A stretch of 64,000 bases of DNA from Bryobacterales bacterium (GTDB lineage Bacteria; Acidobacteriota; Terriglobia; Bryobacterales; Bryobacteraceae), in NCBI GenBank assembly GCA_020852175.1, contig JADZBH010000044.1:1-64000 (forward strand), given 5' to 3'. This document shows, piece by piece, positions 1 through 7,189 of the stretch (position 1 is the stretch's first letter; each line of letters begins with the position of its first letter). The notes beneath the pieces are model-generated. The model was given only the letters and a program-made list of their open reading frames with translations. It did no database searches and was not told the origin of the DNA. Position numbers and translations under genes: made by a program.

Positions 1-9
1 AACCAGAGC

Positions 10-366
10 TCATGCATAGAAGTGTTCGCGAATAACCTCGATGGAGATGGCGGCCAGGGCGACTAACAAACCCGTGACCAGCGGGGGCTGGGGCAGCCGG
101 TAATTTTCCATGATAACAAAGAGCAGGCAGCCGATGACGGCCAGCCGGATGGCGCCCAACGCCGCGCGCGCCGGATTGGCTTTTTCGCTGCCTACGTTTT
201 TCACCAGTTGGGTGAGGAACCAGAAGCTGGCCGCCGAGGCGAGGGCGCCGGCGCAGAACGCCAGCGCGTGCAGCCGGCCGGCCGCGAGCAGCCAGGCAAG
301 CGCGCCCGCGGCGGCCAGGCCGAGCTTCCAGCGCGCGACGTTGGAGACGAAACGCTCCAGGTTCAT
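10..366 (-). CDS. AtpI-like ATP synthase accessory membrane protein
   Basis: A 118-residue protein with about four hydrophobic segments and a positively charged N-terminus. Size and layout fit the ATP synthase subunit I (AtpI) group, whose members help assemble the c-ring or carry ions in front of the F-type ATPase operon. Its ATG overlaps the stop of the upstream AtpZ-like gene (ATGA), so the two are translationally coupled. The gene ends ten bases from the left edge. In this family's usual context the next gene would be atpB, but that lies outside the window. Assignment rests on topology and the neighbour, not on a catalytic motif. Confidence 0.6.
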   Translation of the reverse strand: MNLERFVSNVARWKLGLAAAGALAWLLAAGRLHALAFCAGALASAASFWFLTQLVKNVGSEKANPARAALGAIRLAVIGCLLFVIMENYRLPQPPLVTGLLVALAAISIEVIREHFYA

Positions 367-635
367 GCCGCGCCGCCGGGAGTGTCCGCGCCATCCGCCG
401 GTCCGCCGCGGCGTTGTTTGCCGATGCGCTCGATGCGGAGGGCCTGGCGGTACACCTCATACAGTCCGCCGGCAAAGCCCGCCATCAGGCCGGTGATGGC
501 CCAGTAGCCGGTGCCGAGCGAGGCATCGGCGTGGCCGCCAAGCCAGTAGCCCGCGTACATGGCCGCCGGAATGACGAAGGCAAGGCCCGTATAGGCGCCT
601 GCCTTCGCATAGATGGGATTGGGGCGGCGCTTCAC
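363..635 (-). CDS. AtpZ/AtpI family protein
   Basis: Short (90 residues) two-helix membrane protein. A basic N-terminus is followed by a hydrophobic stretch with GYWLGGHAD, then a second Gly-rich helix and a charged tail. The spacing and the GYWLG-type motif are typical of AtpZ/AtpI family proteins encoded just before F0F1 ATP synthase genes. I chose the GTG start because it overlaps the stop of the cytochrome gene as GTGA. A longer reading in the same frame would run deep inside that gene. Overlaps on both sides mark this as the middle of an operon. Confidence 0.65.
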   Translation of the reverse strand: MKRRPNPIYAKAGAYTGLAFVIPAAMYAGYWLGGHADASLGTGYWAITGLMAGFAGGLYEVYRQALRIERIGKQRRGGPADGADTPGGAA

Positions 636-1132
636 GGACCTATTTTCGCCAGCGTGTGCGGCACATGGCAATTGGCACACAGCAGTTTGGCGGTGGTTTT
701 CGCGGGCGGCTGTTTGCACGCGGCCGGACGCGTGGCGTGGCAGCGTTCGCACTGGGCTTGCATGGCGGCCACCGTGCGCGGGGCGTGATTACCGTGGCAG
801 ATGGCGCAGTTGGCCGTGCGCCGCGGGTTGGCCTGCAGGGCGGTGAAGTGCTTGCTCTGCTTGAACGCATCGAGCTGCTTGGTGTGGCAGGCGCCGCACA
901 ACTCGGGCGCCTCCTTGGGGCCGGCGATCTTGTCCGGGGCCACCATGCCTTGCGAATCGCGGTGGCTGTTGCTCATGCCATGACAGGCGTCGCAACTGAT
1001 GCCGGCGGCTTTGTGGGGATGCTTGTTGAAGTCCTCGGAAGGACCGGTGTGGCAGGGAGCGCACAACTCTTGCGCTTTTTCTTGCGCGAAGGTCCCCGCC
1101 GTTATGAGGAGAGCGAGGAGAATGGGTTTCAC
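632..1132 (-). CDS. Periplasmic six-heme cytochrome c
   Basis: 166 residues with a cleavable signal peptide (hydrophobic run at residues 3-13, probable cleavage near AQE). There are six CxxCH heme-binding motifs, with first cysteines near residues 24, 47, 79, 109, 128 and 152. No other membrane segment is seen, so a soluble periplasmic multiheme electron carrier is expected. The GTG start overlaps the stop of the FMN-dependent dehydrogenase gene (GTGA), and its own stop overlaps the AtpZ-like gene. This coupling suggests it takes electrons from that flavoenzyme. Additional His residues could serve as distal ligands. The family (c3/c7-like or NrfB-like) cannot be settled by eye. Confidence 0.85.
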   Translation of the reverse strand: MKPILLALLITAGTFAQEKAQELCAPCHTGPSEDFNKHPHKAAGISCDACHGMSNSHRDSQGMVAPDKIAGPKEAPELCGACHTKQLDAFKQSKHFTALQANPRRTANCAICHGNHAPRTVAAMQAQCERCHATRPAACKQPPAKTTAKLLCANCHVPHTLAKIGP

Positions 1133-2283
1133 GGTATGACCTTCACCTTTAGCTTACGCAATGCGGCGAGGTTGGAGGCGCCCGACAGCGCCATGGCGAG
1201 TTTGAATTCGGCGCCCAGCATCCAGAGCACGCGTTCCACGCCGGGCTGGCCGAACGCTCCCAGTCCCCACAACGGAGCGCGACCGATGAGCACGGCGTCG
1301 GCGCCCAGGGCGATGGCTTTCACGATGTCGATGCCGCGGCGGATGCCTCCATCCATGAGGACGGGGATGCGTCCGTTGACGGCCTGGGCGACCTCGGGCA
1401 GCACGGCGAGCGTAGCGGGTCCGCCGTCCAACTGGCGGCCGCCGTGGTTGGAGACGACAATGGCCTGCGCGCCGTTCTTGACGGCGAGTTCGGCGTCCTC
1501 GGGTGAGAGAACGCCCTTCACGATCACCGGAATTTTCGAGCCTTCGCGCAGCCAGCCGATATAGTCCCAGGTCATCCCGGGCGTGTGCGGGCCCCACATG
1601 GCGGGCTTGGCGGGCATTCGCGGCTGACGTGTCTCGCCGGGCTTGGGAATGCCGGTCTGCATGTAGCCATAGTCGAATTTGTTGCGATTGTTGCGGTCGC
1701 GATTGGACTGGTAGGCGTTGTCGATGGTGAGCACGATGCCCTTGCCGCCGGAATCCTCGATGCGGCGCGCATAGGTGACGGCGGATTCGCGCGTGCGTGT
1801 GCCGATGGTGTTGGACCACCACTGGAGCGGCGCGCCCTCCTCGAGCAGCTTCGAGACGCCGGTGGCCGAGCACAGCGGCGTTTTCGTGGCCGCCGCGGCG
1901 CGGGCCACGATCTCATCGGCATTGGGAAGCACGAGATCCTTGCCTCCGGTGGGGGCGATGATGATGGGGGCGGGCATGGGCACGCCAAGAATGTTCGTCG
2001 AGGTGTCCACCTGCGAGACGTCGCGCATGAAACGGGGCACGACGAACACCTTTTCGAAGGCGGCGCGGTTGGCGCGCAGGGTCTGCTCGTCCTCGACGCC
2101 GCCGGCGATGAAATCATAAGCCAGTTTGTGGAGCTTCTTTTTGCAGAAATCCTCGAATTCGTGGACGTTCACCAGGTCGTCGAGCGTGGTCTCCTGGGCC
2201 CGGGCCAGGGGGGCGAGCGGGGAGGCGGCCAGCGTCAATAGGGAGGCGAGCGAATGGCGGCGGGAGAGGTCACGGCGCTTCAT
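1129..2283 (-). CDS. Exported FMN-dependent alpha-hydroxy-acid dehydrogenase
   Basis: 384 residues of the glycolate oxidase / L-lactate dehydrogenase (LldD) fold, a (beta/alpha)8 barrel that oxidises 2-hydroxy acids through FMN. Visible motifs are YDFIAGG near residue 56, APIIIAPTGG, the catalytic-base block SNHGGRQLDGGPA in the C-terminal third, and the phosphate-binding DGGIRRG followed by GADAVLIGR. The N-terminus (RRHSLASLL, then a hydrophobic run to ARAQ) is a twin-arginine-like signal, unusual for this mostly cytoplasmic family but sensible for an enzyme that folds around FMN before export. It overlaps the six-heme cytochrome gene, which suggests cytochrome rather than O2 or quinone as acceptor. 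The substrate is unknown. Confidence 0.85.
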   Translation of the reverse strand: MKRRDLSRRHSLASLLTLAASPLAPLARAQETTLDDLVNVHEFEDFCKKKLHKLAYDFIAGGVEDEQTLRANRAAFEKVFVVPRFMRDVSQVDTSTNILGVPMPAPIIIAPTGGKDLVLPNADEIVARAAAATKTPLCSATGVSKLLEEGAPLQWWSNTIGTRTRESAVTYARRIEDSGGKGIVLTIDNAYQSNRDRNNRNKFDYGYMQTGIPKPGETRQPRMPAKPAMWGPHTPGMTWDYIGWLREGSKIPVIVKGVLSPEDAELAVKNGAQAIVVSNHGGRQLDGGPATLAVLPEVAQAVNGRIPVLMDGGIRRGIDIVKAIALGADAVLIGRAPLWGLGAFGQPGVERVLWMLGAEFKLAMALSGASNLAALRKLKVKVIP

Positions 2284-2363
2284 GGGCAGTGATTCTATCG
2301 CAGCCGAAGGCGGAGTCGCGGCGGAGGCGGGCGGGCTTTCGCCTCATGCTACTCTGAAACTCA

Positions 2364-3149
2364 GTGTCATCGCCGTTAAACGTCCATCTGGAGGCTTACG
2401 AAGGACCGCTGGACCTCCTGCTGGACCTGATCCGCAAGCAGCAGATCAACATCCACGACATACCGATCGCGAAGATCACGTCGCAATATCTCGAATACAT
2501 GCAACGCGCCGCCGGAATGAGTATCGAGTTGAGCGCGGAGTTCGTGTACATGGCCGCGACGCTGATTCACATCAAGTCGAAGACGCTGCTGCCACGCGAT
2601 CCGGAGTTGGAAAAGATCGCGCCCGAGGAGGATCCGCGGCAGGAACTCGTCGACCGGCTGCTCGAGCACGAGCGGTTCAAGGACGCCGCCGAGATGCTGC
2701 AACAGAAGCGGATGATCGAGGAGGCGGTATGGTCGAATTCGCAAATCGACCAGTTTCTCGCCGACAGCGAGGAGCCGGGGCTGGCGGTGACGCTGCACGA
2801 CCTGGTGAAGACGCTGCAAAAGGTGTTGGACCGGGCCAAGCTGAAGCCGCAGTATCAGGTGACGACCGAGGACGTGACGGTTCCCGAGATGATCGTTTTC
2901 CTGCGAAAATCGATGAAGCAGCTCCGCACGGGCGAAACCATTTCGGCCGTGGAACTGTTTGAGCGCGCCCGCAGCCGGCGTGCGGTGATCTGCCTGTTCC
3001 TGGCCATGCTCGAAATGGTGCGCATGCAGGCCGTGTCGCTGACGCAGAAGGAGCTGTTCGGCGAAATCCTGCTGAAAAAGCACAAGGGCTTCGACGACTT
3101 GGAAGCCAACGAACAGGCTCTCGAAACCATTCAAGAGGAATACAGCTAG
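2364..3149 (+). CDS. scpA: Segregation and condensation protein A
   Basis: 261 residues. The N-terminus carries the ScpA signature EGPLDLLLDLIRKQQINIHD, followed by a helical middle and a C-terminal winged-helix segment. ScpA is the kleisin that bridges the SMC ATPase heads and works with ScpB in chromosome condensation and segregation. The start is GTG, the first in-frame start before the conserved block. scpB follows after a six-base gap, the usual scpA-scpB pairing, and the string continues into rluB. Confidence 0.93.
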   Translation: MSSPLNVHLEAYEGPLDLLLDLIRKQQINIHDIPIAKITSQYLEYMQRAAGMSIELSAEFVYMAATLIHIKSKTLLPRDPELEKIAPEEDPRQELVDRLLEHERFKDAAEMLQQKRMIEEAVWSNSQIDQFLADSEEPGLAVTLHDLVKTLQKVLDRAKLKPQYQVTTEDVTVPEMIVFLRKSMKQLRTGETISAVELFERARSRRAVICLFLAMLEMVRMQAVSLTQKELFGEILLKKHKGFDDLEANEQALETIQEEYS

Positions 3150-3155
3150 TCCGCG

Positions 3156-4013
3156 ATGAACGAGCAAGAGATCACGGCGCCGGAGATTGCTCCGGAGGCC
3201 GAAGAACAAACCGAAGCCATGCCCGCCGAAGCCAGCGCGGAGTCCGCAGCCGAAGCCAGCGCCGGAACTGAGGCCGGTACCGGGCCTGACGCCGAAGCCC
3301 TCACCGTCGAGGAGCTTGGCCTGTCCGAGCGCGCCGCCGGGACCGAAACCGAGGATACGCGCCTGAAGGCGATCATCGAGGCGGCCATCTACATCACCGA
3401 GGAGCCGCTGCTGCCCAAGCAAATGGCCGAGGCCCTGGCGCAGCCCATCGAGCGCATTGAAGCGATTCTTTCCGCTCTGGTGGCCGAGTATGCCCTGCCC
3501 GAACGCGGCCTTTCGATCCGGGAACTGGCCGGCGGTTATAAGATGGGTACCAAGGCCGAGCACCACGACGAACTGCGCGGGTTCGTGAAGAAGCTGAAAC
3601 CGCAATTGAAACTGTCGCTGGCGGCACTGGAAACACTGGCCATGATTGCCTACAAGCAGCCGATCACGTCGCCGGAGATCATGGAAATTCGCGGCGTACA
3701 GGGCGCGGGCGTGCTGAAGACGCTGCTGGACCGCAAGCTGATCACGGCGGCCGGGCGAAAAGCCGTGGTCGGCAAACCGGTGCTGTACAAGACGACCAAG
3801 GAGTTCCTGATTCAGTTCGGCCTGAAGGACCTGTCCGAATTGCCGACGCTGAAGGAGTTCGAGGAGCTTTCGCGGCTGGCACTGGGCGACGAGCCCGAGG
3901 CCGGGCAACCGGAAGCCGCACAGCCGGAAGCCGCGCCCGCCGAAGCCAGCCAACCGGAAACCAGCGAACCTGAAACCAGCGAACCGCCCGCCGGGCCGGG
4001 CACGGCCGCCTGA
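3156..4013 (+). CDS. scpB: Segregation and condensation protein B
   Basis: 285 residues, longer than the usual ~190. The ScpB core (tandem winged helices) starts near residue 67 at AIIEAAIYITEEPL and includes AMIAYKQPITSPEI and IRGVQGAGVLKTLLDRKLI, both highly typical. The extra length comes from an acidic Ala/Glu-rich N-terminal stretch (first ~60 residues) and a Pro/Glu/Ala/Ser-rich C-terminal tail with repeated QPEA and SEPET units, both probably disordered. ScpB dimers bind ScpA in the SMC complex. The stop overlaps the rluB start by one base (TGATG), so translation is likely coupled. Confidence 0.92.
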   Translation: MNEQEITAPEIAPEAEEQTEAMPAEASAESAAEASAGTEAGTGPDAEALTVEELGLSERAAGTETEDTRLKAIIEAAIYITEEPLLPKQMAEALAQPIERIEAILSALVAEYALPERGLSIRELAGGYKMGTKAEHHDELRGFVKKLKPQLKLSLAALETLAMIAYKQPITSPEIMEIRGVQGAGVLKTLLDRKLITAAGRKAVVGKPVLYKTTKEFLIQFGLKDLSELPTLKEFEELSRLALGDEPEAGQPEAAQPEAAPAEASQPETSEPETSEPPAGPGTAA

Positions 4014-4804
4014 TGCCTGTCGAACGCCTGCAAAAGATACTGGCCCATCATGGCGTGGCCTCGCGCCGCCACGCCGAAGAGCTGATTCTGGCCGGCAAGG
4101 TGACGGTGAACGGCAAAACGGTGCTTGAAATGGGCGTGAAGGCCGACCCCGAAGTGGATGACATCCGCGTCGGGGGCAAGCCGCTGAAGCCGAAGTTCGA
4201 GCCGATCTATCTGGCCTTCCACAAGCCGAAGAACTGCGTGACGACGGTCACCGATCCGGAAGGACGCGAGACGGTGATGAAGTTCTTCAAGCGTTTTCCC
4301 ACGCGCATCTACCCGGTGGGGCGGCTGGATTACGCAAGCGAAGGCCTGCTGCTGATGACCAACGACGGCGAGTTGGCCAACGCCATCTCCCTCGCCCGCA
4401 GCCATGTGCCGAAGGTCTACCACGTGAAGGTAAACCGTGAGTTGAGCGATGAACAACTGGCACAGTTCACCGGCGGCATTCCGCTGTTCGGCCGGCGCAC
4501 GCACTGGGCGCGGATCAATCGCATCCGGCGCGGAGCCAACCCGTGGTACGAGGTGGAGATCGTCGAGGGCAGGCAGAACCAGATTCGCCTGATGTTCCAA
4601 TTTTTCGGCGTGATGGTGGAAAAACTGAGGCGGGTTCGGATCGGTTCGCTCACGCTGGGCGCGTTGCCACCCACCGAGTGGCGCGCACTCACCATGAAAG
4701 AACTGATCGCCTTGCGGCGCGAGGCCGGACTTACGGGAACGTTGGAGAAGCTGGGACCCCGGAAAGCGACCAAGCGCAAAGCCGCCGCATCCAAACAGAA
4801 GTGA
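4013..4804 (+). CDS. rluB: Pseudouridine synthase of the RsuA/RluB family
   Basis: 263 residues. An N-terminal S4 RNA-binding domain (residues 3-50, LQKILAHHGVASRRHAEELI) precedes the catalytic domain. The catalytic Asp is D106 in VGRLDYASEGLLLMTNDGE, and RQNQIRLMFQ is near the C-terminal third. The family isomerises specific uridines in rRNA. The scpA-scpB-rluB gene order, conserved in many bacteria, favours RluB (23S helix 89) over RsuA or RluF. A Lys-rich tail (KRKAAASKQK) is probably disordered. Its stop overlaps the next gene's GTG start (GTGA). Confidence 0.88.
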   Translation: MPVERLQKILAHHGVASRRHAEELILAGKVTVNGKTVLEMGVKADPEVDDIRVGGKPLKPKFEPIYLAFHKPKNCVTTVTDPEGRETVMKFFKRFPTRIYPVGRLDYASEGLLLMTNDGELANAISLARSHVPKVYHVKVNRELSDEQLAQFTGGIPLFGRRTHWARINRIRRGANPWYEVEIVEGRQNQIRLMFQFFGVMVEKLRRVRIGSLTLGALPPTEWRALTMKELIALRREAGLTGTLEKLGPRKATKRKAAASKQK

Positions 4805-5214
4805 CCGACAACGAGATTCGCACACTTCTGGCCGGGTCCAGGACGATCGCCGTCGTGGGGCTGTCCTCCAAACCCCACCGCACCAGCTACCAGATTGCCG
4901 AATACCTGCAACGGCACGGCTATCGCATCATTCCGGTGAATCCTCGCGAACGCGAGGTTCTGGGCGAGCGGGCCTACCCCGACCTGGCCTCCGTGCCCGT
5001 ACCCATCGACATCGTGGACGTCTTCCGGAACAGCCGCGAGGTGCCTACGCTGACCGAAGACGTGCTCAAATTGTCGCCCAAGCCGAAGGCGTACTGGTTG
5101 CAGGTGGGCGTGACGGATGCGCCGAGCGAGGCGCGCGCCGAAGCGGCGGGCGTTCCCACCATCTCCAACGCCTGCCTGATGGTGGTGCACCGGATGCTGG
5201 GGCAGGCGAAATGA
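4801..5214 (+). CDS. CoA-binding domain protein (YccU-like)
   Basis: 137 residues, a single Rossmann-type CoA-binding domain. The nucleotide-binding segment is IAVVGLSSKPHRTSYQIAEY near the N-terminus, followed by a hydrophobic strand (YRIIPVNPRE) and a conserved VFRNSREVP block. Members resemble the CoA-binding half of succinyl-CoA synthetase, but the isolated domain's role is not established. The GTG start overlaps the rluB stop by four bases, which fixes it despite a much longer open frame upstream. It closes the scpA-scpB-rluB string. Confidence 0.8.
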   Translation: MTDNEIRTLLAGSRTIAVVGLSSKPHRTSYQIAEYLQRHGYRIIPVNPREREVLGERAYPDLASVPVPIDIVDVFRNSREVPTLTEDVLKLSPKPKAYWLQVGVTDAPSEARAEAAGVPTISNACLMVVHRMLGQAK

Positions 5215-5321
5215 GGCGTGGGGCGGCTGGGTGAATTGCCGCGCCGCCTGTCGATATTTCCAACAATTCCGGCGCTTTCTCCACGGCAGCGAAATTGCAT
5301 CGCTACGGGCGGGAGGATGCC

Positions 5322-6395
5322 ATGAATTTGGAACAGGCGCCGTTGCAGGTCGTGTGGGAGATGACCAGGGCAAGCGATGCTGTGTGCGAGGAGTGCCGGA
5401 AGCAGCAGCCTCCCGGACGCCATCCCGATGAGCTGACGACGGCGGAGGGCTTCCGCCTGATCGAGGAGGTGAAGCGTTTTGCTCCTCCCGGCGGCAGCCT
5501 GCCGGCGCTGGTGTTCACCGGCGGCGACCCCTTGCAACGGCCCGACCTGATGCAACTGGTGCAGTACGCCATCGACCTCGGGATTCCAGCCGAGGTGAAC
5601 TGCGCCCATAGCGCCCTGCTGGACGCCGATGCGATGGAGGATTTCTGCCGCGCCGGAGTCAAACGGATCGTTCTGCGGACGGACATGCCCGGCGCTCCGC
5701 TGGCCGCGCTCGGCGTGGCGCGCCAGATGAGTCTCGATGTGGAGATGGAGACGGCGATCCATGCCGGGACGATTCCCCATCTGGATGCCATTGCCGCGAT
5801 TGCCGCCCAGGCGGGCGTGAAGATGTGGACCATCCTGTTCCCCGTCTGCGTGGAACCCGGCCACCCCGAGTCCGATCTGCGCGCCGCCGAGTATGAAGAA
5901 GCCTTCGAGACGATCTGGCGCATTTCGCGGGACGCCCCGTTCGCCATCCGTACGGGCAATGCCTCGCACTACCGCCGTTTCGTGGCACGGAAGCTGATGG
6001 AATCCGGGCACGTGGAGCACCCGCAACCGGCGCCCATCGCCAGCCAGCGGGAGGCCTGGGAACTGGCCGGCGTGAACGCCGGGCGCGGCCTGGTGTTCAT
6101 CTCCCATCTGGGGGACATCCACCCGAGCGGCGATCTCGACCTGCTGGCCGGAAATGTCCGCACCGAGCCTCTGGTGGAGGTCTACCGCGGCTCGTCGCTG
6201 TTCCGCGCCCTGCGTGATCCGGATACCCGGGAGGGCAAATGCGGCGACTGTGAGTACCGGTGCGTCTGCGGCGGCTCGCGCGCCCGCGCCTTCGCCATGA
6301 CAGGGAACTTCCTGGCCGAGGATCCGCGCTGCTTCTACCACCCCGGCCCGATGCCGCACGGGCAGCGGCCCATGGAACGGATCGAGATGGCCTGA
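5322..6395 (+). CDS. Radical SAM/SPASM protein lacking the first cluster cysteine
   Basis: 357 residues. The order is an N-terminal radical SAM barrel (VVWEMTRASDAVCEEC at residues 10-25, then FTGGDPLQRPDL) and a C-terminal SPASM segment (KCGDCEYRCVCGGSRARA ... DPRC). The layout resembles the heme d1/AhbD-like and TIGR04053-type families. In the canonical CxxxCxxC motif the first Cys is replaced by Ser18 (codon AGC), leaving Cys22 and Cys25. Normal radical SAM activity needs all three, so function is uncertain. The start was chosen at an ATG six bases after GGAGG. A TTG nine codons upstream lacks a good ribosome site. It stands alone between the rluB string and a PEP-CTERM gene. Confidence 0.78.
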   Translation: MNLEQAPLQVVWEMTRASDAVCEECRKQQPPGRHPDELTTAEGFRLIEEVKRFAPPGGSLPALVFTGGDPLQRPDLMQLVQYAIDLGIPAEVNCAHSALLDADAMEDFCRAGVKRIVLRTDMPGAPLAALGVARQMSLDVEMETAIHAGTIPHLDAIAAIAAQAGVKMWTILFPVCVEPGHPESDLRAAEYEEAFETIWRISRDAPFAIRTGNASHYRRFVARKLMESGHVEHPQPAPIASQREAWELAGVNAGRGLVFISHLGDIHPSGDLDLLAGNVRTEPLVEVYRGSSLFRALRDPDTREGKCGDCEYRCVCGGSRARAFAMTGNFLAEDPRCFYHPGPMPHGQRPMERIEMA

Positions 6396-6457
6396 GGACT
6401 TCCGGGCCTGGCCGGCGCGTGAACTAAGGCTCATTTACTTAGTACGAACACCTCATG

Positions 6458-6473
6458 TTGGCTACTTTTGTGC
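6458..6473 (+). promoter_or_regulatory. Possible sigma-54 promoter (-24/-12)
   Basis: TTGGC followed by a GC element gives GG-N10-GC spacing, the invariant geometry of sigma-54 promoters, about 70 bases before a PEP-CTERM gene. The -24 element matches the consensus well, but the -12 element (TGTGC for TTGCA) matches only partly. PEP-CTERM genes in several lineages are sigma-54 controlled, which makes the site plausible. GG-N10-GC is common by chance in GC-rich DNA. Confidence 0.3.
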
Positions 6474-6541
6474 GCTAGACCGCGCACGAGCGGCTCTAAT
6501 GCGCTCCATACTGAGGCCAACACAGAGGAGTTGCGACACAA

Positions 6542-7189
6542 ATGGTAAAAAATGTTTCATTTGGCCTGGCCGCCGCGTTGATCCTGGCCCCCTTTTCGGC
6601 GCAGGCAACCAACCTGCTGGTGAATGGGGGATTTGAAAGTCCGGTGATCAACCCGGCGGGCTATGTTCAGATCAACCTGGGCGGCGAACCGGGCGGCTTT
6701 GGCTGGACCGTCACGGTGAACGGCGTGGACATCGTGGAGAACGGACTGTTCGGCATGAGCGCCACGATGTATCAGGCCTCGCAGGGGCTGGACCTGATCG
6801 CTCTCGGCTCGACGGGCGGGGTGCAGCAGACCTTCACGACGGTTCCGGGCCTGACCTACTTTCTGACGTTCGCCTACGCCGACAACCCGTTCAACGCGCA
6901 ACCGGGCGCGGCCAGCGTGGTGGTGGACGATGGTTTCAGCACGCTGCTGTCGGACAACATCGCCCATCCGAACTCGACCACGACGAACCTGAACTGGCTT
7001 ACCTACTCCAATTCGTTCGTGGCCACGGGCGGGTCGGCTACGCTCACCTTCACGACCACTTCAGGCGGCGGCAGCGGCGGTATCTTCCTGGATGCCGTGA
7101 GCGTGGACACGCCCGAGCCTGCCTCCGTGCTGCTGTTGGGCGCGGGGCTTGCCGGTTTGGGCGCGCTGCGGCGGCGGGCGCGCCGCTAA
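6542..7189 (+). CDS. PEP-CTERM surface protein (choice-of-anchor C type)
   Basis: 215 residues. A signal peptide ending near AQAT is followed by NLLVNGGFESP, typical of the choice-of-anchor C / DUF642-like beta-sandwich. The C-terminus is a complete PEP-CTERM sorting signal: TPEPAS, a hydrophobic helix (VLLLGAGLAGLGAL) and an Arg-rich end. Such proteins are processed by exosortase and linked to exopolysaccharide production. No exosortase gene lies in this window. The ATG is preceded by GAGGAG. The gene is convergent with the next, and their stops interlock over four bases. Confidence 0.85.
   Translation: MVKNVSFGLAAALILAPFSAQATNLLVNGGFESPVINPAGYVQINLGGEPGGFGWTVTVNGVDIVENGLFGMSATMYQASQGLDLIALGSTGGVQQTFTTVPGLTYFLTFAYADNPFNAQPGAASVVVDDGFSTLLSDNIAHPNSTTTNLNWLTYSNSFVATGGSATLTFTTTSGGGSGGIFLDAVSVDTPEPASVLLLGAGLAGLGALRRRARR

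Noticed and set aside
2376..3953. 525-codon open frame on the minus strand opposite scpA and scpB
   Set aside because: It is antisense to two well-recognised genes. Its Leu/Gln/Arg/His-rich composition is the mirror of GC-rich third positions, with no domain or ribosome site.
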